A DNA stretch of 28,437 nucleotides, from positions 1 through 28,437 of the forward strand of contig CAZTFX010000023.1 of the NCBI GenBank assembly GCA_964613095.1. Direction: 5' to 3'. Each line of letters begins with the position of its first letter. The stretch's first letter is position 1. Source of the DNA: RGIG4576 sp964613095 (GTDB lineage: Bacteria; Bacteroidota; Bacteroidia; Bacteroidales; Muribaculaceae). Under the pieces are notes generated by a model. That model did no database searches, was not told the origin of the DNA, and saw only the letters and a program-made list of their open reading frames with translations. Below, piece by piece: positions 25,573 to 28,437 of the stretch. A program made the translations under genes and the position numbers.

Positions 25573-26853
25573 ATGAATATCAAAAAGATTCTTTTTTTCG
25601 CAATGAGTATTTGTACATTGTCGGCTGTTGCTCAAAACACAGCGCAAGAAGCTCAAGACCAAGCACATAAGTACACCGATTATTATTATCAACGTAAATC
25701 ATTGTTTGCTGAACTTCCTATTACCGGTGAAGATATTGTATTTTTTGGCAATAGCCTTACAAACGGTGGTCGTTGGCATGAAATGTTTAACAACCCAAAT
25801 ATCAAAAATCGTGGTATTGTAGGTGATATTGTTCAAGGTTTATATGATCGCGCCGATTTAATTCTTAAAGGTCATCCTAAAAAAATATTCCTTCTCATAG
25901 GCACAAACGATATATCTCACCACGTGGGTGCTGACAGTATTGCAAGAGCTCTTGACAAACTTATAGCTCGCATCAAGGCTGAAAGCCCTACTACCGAACT
26001 TTACATGCAAAGCCTTCTTCCATATAACAATGATTTCAAACGCTACAAGAACCTTTTTGACGAAGAAAATACCGTTCTTTACGCAAATGTACTTTATGAA
26101 CAGGTGGCACGCAAACACAATGTACCTTGGATTAATCTATTCCCTTGGTTTGCCAACCGCGAATGTAAATTGCGTAAAGAGTTAACCAACGACGGATTAC
26201 ACCTAAAATCCAACGGATACAAAATTTGGCGTGATGAAATTGCCAAATACGTTGAAGACAACCTTGAGTTCCACCCCACCGACCTTTACCCATACAGCAC
26301 CAATGATATTATTATGCTTGGAGGAACACTTGTTGGATATGCCGAGTGGCACGAACTTTTAGGTATGGCAAACGTAAAAACCCGCAGTATGGGCGATGTA
26401 TGTGATTATATGCACTCTTCTGCTAAGAGTTATGCTAAAAATAAACCTAAAAAAATCGTATTGCTTTCAAGTTTCAATCATGACAAAAACGCGAAAAAAG
26501 TTAACGTTACCGCTAATTTCAGCGTTGATACCATTGTGATGTCTATGGAAAAGGCTATTCTTGCTGTAAAAGAAGTTTCTCCTGAAACAGAAATCATTCT
26601 GCAAAGTATTATTCCTGTCAACTCTTCTTATGAAAAATACGCAGACTTCAAGGCAGTTGGAAAAAAATTCAAAAAAGCTAACAAAGAACTGAAAAAACTT
26701 GCAAAAAAGCACAAAGTTGTATGGGTAGATATCACCACTGCTTTAAGTGATGAAAATGGAGACTTAAAAGCTGAATACACAAACGACGGATACCACTTGA
26801 TGGGAAAAGGATACGTCGCATGGGCTAACGAAATTAAGAAAGTTTTAAAATAA
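25573..26853 (+). CDS. Secreted tandem SGNH/GDSL hydrolase, second domain degenerate
   Basis: This 426-residue protein has a signal peptide (about 1-20, ending SAVAQ). The first SGNH esterase domain (about 50-230) has the full set: Ser61 (FFGNSLTNGG), Gly84 (GIVGD), Asn112 (IGTNDIS), and Asp207/His210 (TNDGLHL). A second, clearly homologous domain (about 240-426) has GGTLVG in place of GNSLTN, so the nucleophile position is Thr252; the GTND block is changed to SSFNHD; SMGD and NDGYHL (Asp405/His408) remain. The first domain should be an active O-acyl esterase, perhaps acting on acetylated sugars; the second may bind only. It is the last gene of the sugar run, 25 bp after fcl, with a terminator beyond. 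The substrate is unknown. Confidence 0.88.
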   Translation: MNIKKILFFAMSICTLSAVAQNTAQEAQDQAHKYTDYYYQRKSLFAELPITGEDIVFFGNSLTNGGRWHEMFNNPNIKNRGIVGDIVQGLYDRADLILKGHPKKIFLLIGTNDISHHVGADSIARALDKLIARIKAESPTTELYMQSLLPYNNDFKRYKNLFDEENTVLYANVLYEQVARKHNVPWINLFPWFANRECKLRKELTNDGLHLKSNGYKIWRDEIAKYVEDNLEFHPTDLYPYSTNDIIMLGGTLVGYAEWHELLGMANVKTRSMGDVCDYMHSSAKSYAKNKPKKIVLLSSFNHDKNAKKVNVTANFSVDTIVMSMEKAILAVKEVSPETEIILQSIIPVNSSYEKYADFKAVGKKFKKANKELKKLAKKHKVVWVDITTALSDENGDLKAEYTNDGYHLMGKGYVAWANEIKKVLK

Positions 26854-26866
26854 ATAAAATTCCTCT

Positions 26867-26895
26867 AATGGCTACTTGAAAAACAGGTAGCCATT
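26867..26895 (+). terminator. Terminator of the sugar-gene run
   Basis: AATGGCTACTTG (26867-26878) pairs with CAGGTAGCCATT (26884-26895) in a 12-bp stem with one G-T pair and a 5-nt A loop. The stem is followed by ATTTATTTC. It lies 13 bp after the SGNH stop codon. Confidence 0.85.
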
Positions 26896-26933
26896 ATTTA
26901 TTTCTATACACCATTCAAGCCACATTACTGGCA

Positions 26934-27026
26934 ATGAAAGACATTACAGGTAAAACTATATGGCTCTTATTCGGAAGTATTCTCTTAGTCACAATTCTCC
27001 CATACCACAAAAACGAAACCACCTAA
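26934..27026 (+). CDS. Possible 30-residue membrane peptide
   Basis: This short open frame begins ATG AAA GAC and encodes 30 residues. A charged N-terminus (MKDITGK) is followed by a hydrophobic stretch IWLLFGSILLVTILPY (9-24) and a polar tail (HKNETT), the layout of a single-pass small membrane protein. It lies alone between the terminator at 26867-26895 and the promoter at 27084-27092. No promoter or strong ribosome-binding site is visible, and I recognise no homologue. It could be chance or the remnant of a lost gene. Confidence 0.2.
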   Translation: MKDITGKTIWLLFGSILLVTILPYHKNETT

Positions 27027-27083
27027 ATATTTTATAGTATTAACACTAATTAACTTTCTGGGGGTAAAACCGCCCCTTTTTAT

Positions 27084-27092
27084 TAAATTTGC
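27084..27092 (+). promoter_or_regulatory. -7 element for the triple TonB-domain gene
   Basis: TAAATTTGC matches the Bacteroidota -7 consensus exactly and lies 44 bp upstream of the ATG at 27137, giving a leader of about 40 nt. No convincing -33 TTTG lies at the right distance; a G/C-rich stretch (GGGGG...CCCC, 27060-27076) occupies that region and could form a small hairpin. Confidence 0.55.
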
Positions 27093-27136
27093 AATTAATT
27101 TAAATTATTTTCAATTATTGCTAAATAGGTATCACA

Positions 27137-28399
27137 ATGAGACACAACAAGAAAACACGCAGTATATATAAATTACACATAATACTGATATTATTGATAG
27201 TTAACAATTTAATTGCTTTAGCTAGCACGACCTCTACAACAGAGCACTCCAATTTAGCTGATTCAACAAAATTGCTACAAGAAAAAGGTTTTACTCTAGT
27301 TGAACAAATGCCACAATTTCCCGGAGGAGAAAAAGCGATGATGGATTTTTTATCACGCAATATCAACTACCCTCAAAGAGCTATGGAAAATGGTATTCAG
27401 GGGAAAGTGGTTGTTCAATTTGTTGTTACAAAGAATGGTACTATAGGAGAAGTGAAAGTTATTCGTAGTATTGACCCCGATTTAGACAAAGAAGCAATCC
27501 GTCTATGTAAGTCCCTTCCTAAATTCATTCCGGGTAAGATGAACGGACAACCGGTAAACGTGTGGTACACTATGCCAATCACATTTAAACTACAGGAATT
27601 AGATAATAGCTCAGATAATACCTCTCAAATTCAAGGGACTAATAATCTAATAGTGAAAGCGTATGGAGATAAAACAAATAATCCGGTATCTATTAATTCT
27701 TTAGCTATAGTAGAAGATGATATTGTAACAGCAGTTGATATGTTCCCTGAATTTCCGGGAGGAAATACTGCGTTAATGAAATTCTTATCACACAATATCA
27801 ACTACCCTCAGAAAGCCATGGAAAATGGTATTCAGGGGAAAGTGGTTGTTCAATTTATTGTAAAAAAAGATGGAACGATAGGTACAGTTAAAGTTGTCAA
27901 ATCGGTTCATCCTCTTCTTGATGAAGAAGCTAAGCGTTTAGTAAAAATGTTGCCTAAATTTGAACCGGCATACCGAGATGAAAAACCGGTAAACACTTGG
28001 TACACCTTGCCGGTTACATTTAAATTACAGGGATTAGATAAAAAGCCAACGCTATTCACAGTTCTTACAGAAGTTGATAAGAATCCTCAATTTATAGGAG
28101 GGGAAGAAACTCTTAGACTTTTTATTAGGAATTTTAGGTATCCGGAAACAGCATTTATCAAAACTAAAAAAGGAAAAATGCTAAGAAACTTCCAAGGACA
28201 AATAGATGCACATTTTCTTATTAAAGATGATGGAACTGTAGGAGATATAAAGATTGTGAAATCAATTCATCACTCTGTTGATGAAGAATTTAAACGTATA
28301 ATTAAATCGTTTTTATTTGAACCGGGTATTAAAGATGGGAAACCTATTGATACATGGTGTTCCATATCTTGTTATTTTAATAAAAGGGAGGTTCTATAA
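27137..28399 (+). CDS. TonB-family protein with three TonB C-terminal domains
   Basis: This 420-residue protein has one N-terminal hydrophobic segment (about 12-29), which is either a signal peptide or an inner-membrane anchor. Three TonB C-terminal domains follow at about 55-153, 200-298 and 312-414. Each has the NYPxxAMxxGIxGKVVVQF-type strand, a DGTxG turn, and a VxWYTxPxxFKLQ end; the third is diverged (RYPETAF, WCSISCYF) with a Lys-rich insert (TKKGKMLRN). No proline-rich spacer, needed by classical TonB to span the periplasm, is seen. Single domains of this kind transmit energy to outer-membrane receptors or occur attached to sensor proteins; the task of a triple-domain chain is unclear. 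Domains 1 and 2 are nearly identical in DNA. Confidence 0.88.
   Translation: MRHNKKTRSIYKLHIILILLIVNNLIALASTTSTTEHSNLADSTKLLQEKGFTLVEQMPQFPGGEKAMMDFLSRNINYPQRAMENGIQGKVVVQFVVTKNGTIGEVKVIRSIDPDLDKEAIRLCKSLPKFIPGKMNGQPVNVWYTMPITFKLQELDNSSDNTSQIQGTNNLIVKAYGDKTNNPVSINSLAIVEDDIVTAVDMFPEFPGGNTALMKFLSHNINYPQKAMENGIQGKVVVQFIVKKDGTIGTVKVVKSVHPLLDEEAKRLVKMLPKFEPAYRDEKPVNTWYTLPVTFKLQGLDKKPTLFTVLTEVDKNPQFIGGEETLRLFIRNFRYPETAFIKTKKGKMLRNFQGQIDAHFLIKDDGTVGDIKIVKSIHHSVDEEFKRIIKSFLFEPGIKDGKPIDTWCSISCYFNKREVL
27350..27426 (+). repeat. Direct repeat copy 1 inside the TonB-domain gene
   Basis: These 77 bp match 27785-27861 at 72 positions by hand alignment, offset by exactly 435 bp (145 codons). The central 39 bp (27383-27421) are identical. 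They encode the core strands of TonB domain 1. Third-codon-position identity this high suggests recent duplication or gene conversion. Confidence 0.9.
27785..27861 (+). repeat. Direct repeat copy 2 inside the TonB-domain gene
   Basis: This is the second copy of the 77-bp repeat, in domain 2; the identical core is 27818-27856. Domain 3 has no comparable DNA match, so the third domain is older or has diverged faster. Confidence 0.9.
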
Positions 28400-28437
28400 A
28401 TTAATCCATTGTTAATCAGTGTATTATTTGTATATTT

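Noticed and set aside
1..28437. CRISPR arrays, insertion sequences, prophage genes and tRNA or rRNA genes.
   Set aside because: No regularly spaced repeats, transposase or integrase motifs, terminal inverted repeats, or tRNA/rRNA signatures were seen on either strand by eye.

Overview
This window reads as an AT-rich chromosomal segment of a Bacteroidota bacterium, most likely of the order Bacteroidales. The signs are Bacteroidota promoter motifs (TAnnTTTG), a fused NuoCD, a short AtpC, an AtpB with an N-terminal signal-peptide-like extension, a TonB-dependent receptor paired with a lipoprotein, an alpha-2-macroglobulin, and a TonB-family protein built of repeated C-terminal domains. The genus cannot be fixed from sequence alone. 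I saw no tRNA, rRNA, CRISPR array, transposase or integrase.

Left part (119-10629, all minus strand): one long energy-metabolism gene run. In transcription order it is nuoA, nuoB, nuoCD, nuoH, then atpD, atpC, atpB, atpE, atpF, atpH, atpA, atpG. The first four genes are the start of a Bacteroidales-type complex I operon, but nuoI-nuoN do not follow. The complete F-type ATP synthase operon joins nuoH after only 42 bp. A Bacteroidota-type promoter lies about 270 bp upstream of nuoA, and a weak terminator hairpin lies beyond atpG. The joined order puts the start of a proton pump and the full proton-driven ATP synthase in one apparent transcription unit.

Middle part (11076-21603, plus strand): three consecutive units. 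(1) A TonB-dependent receptor with a strong promoter abutted by a palindrome, then a lipoprotein with an internal duplication, closed by a clear terminator; this looks like a two-component outer-membrane uptake or binding module of unknown ligand. (2) An ECF sigma factor, a single-pass membrane protein that is probably its anti-sigma factor, and a Spy/CpxP-like periplasmic protein, closed by a terminator; the architecture resembles metal/envelope-stress sensing modules of the CnrH-CnrY-CnrX kind. (3) A very large secreted alpha-2-macroglobulin-like protein that lacks the thioester motif.

Right part (21668-28399, plus strand): a five-gene run ending in a terminator, comprising a DegT-type sugar aminotransferase, a HAD hydrolase, the GDP-L-fucose pathway enzymes Gmd and Fcl, and a secreted tandem SGNH hydrolase whose second domain has lost its catalytic serine. 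It is followed by a separate gene for a secreted or membrane-anchored protein with three TonB C-terminal domains, two of them almost identical in DNA over 77 bp. The sugar genes point to fucose-containing glycan synthesis.
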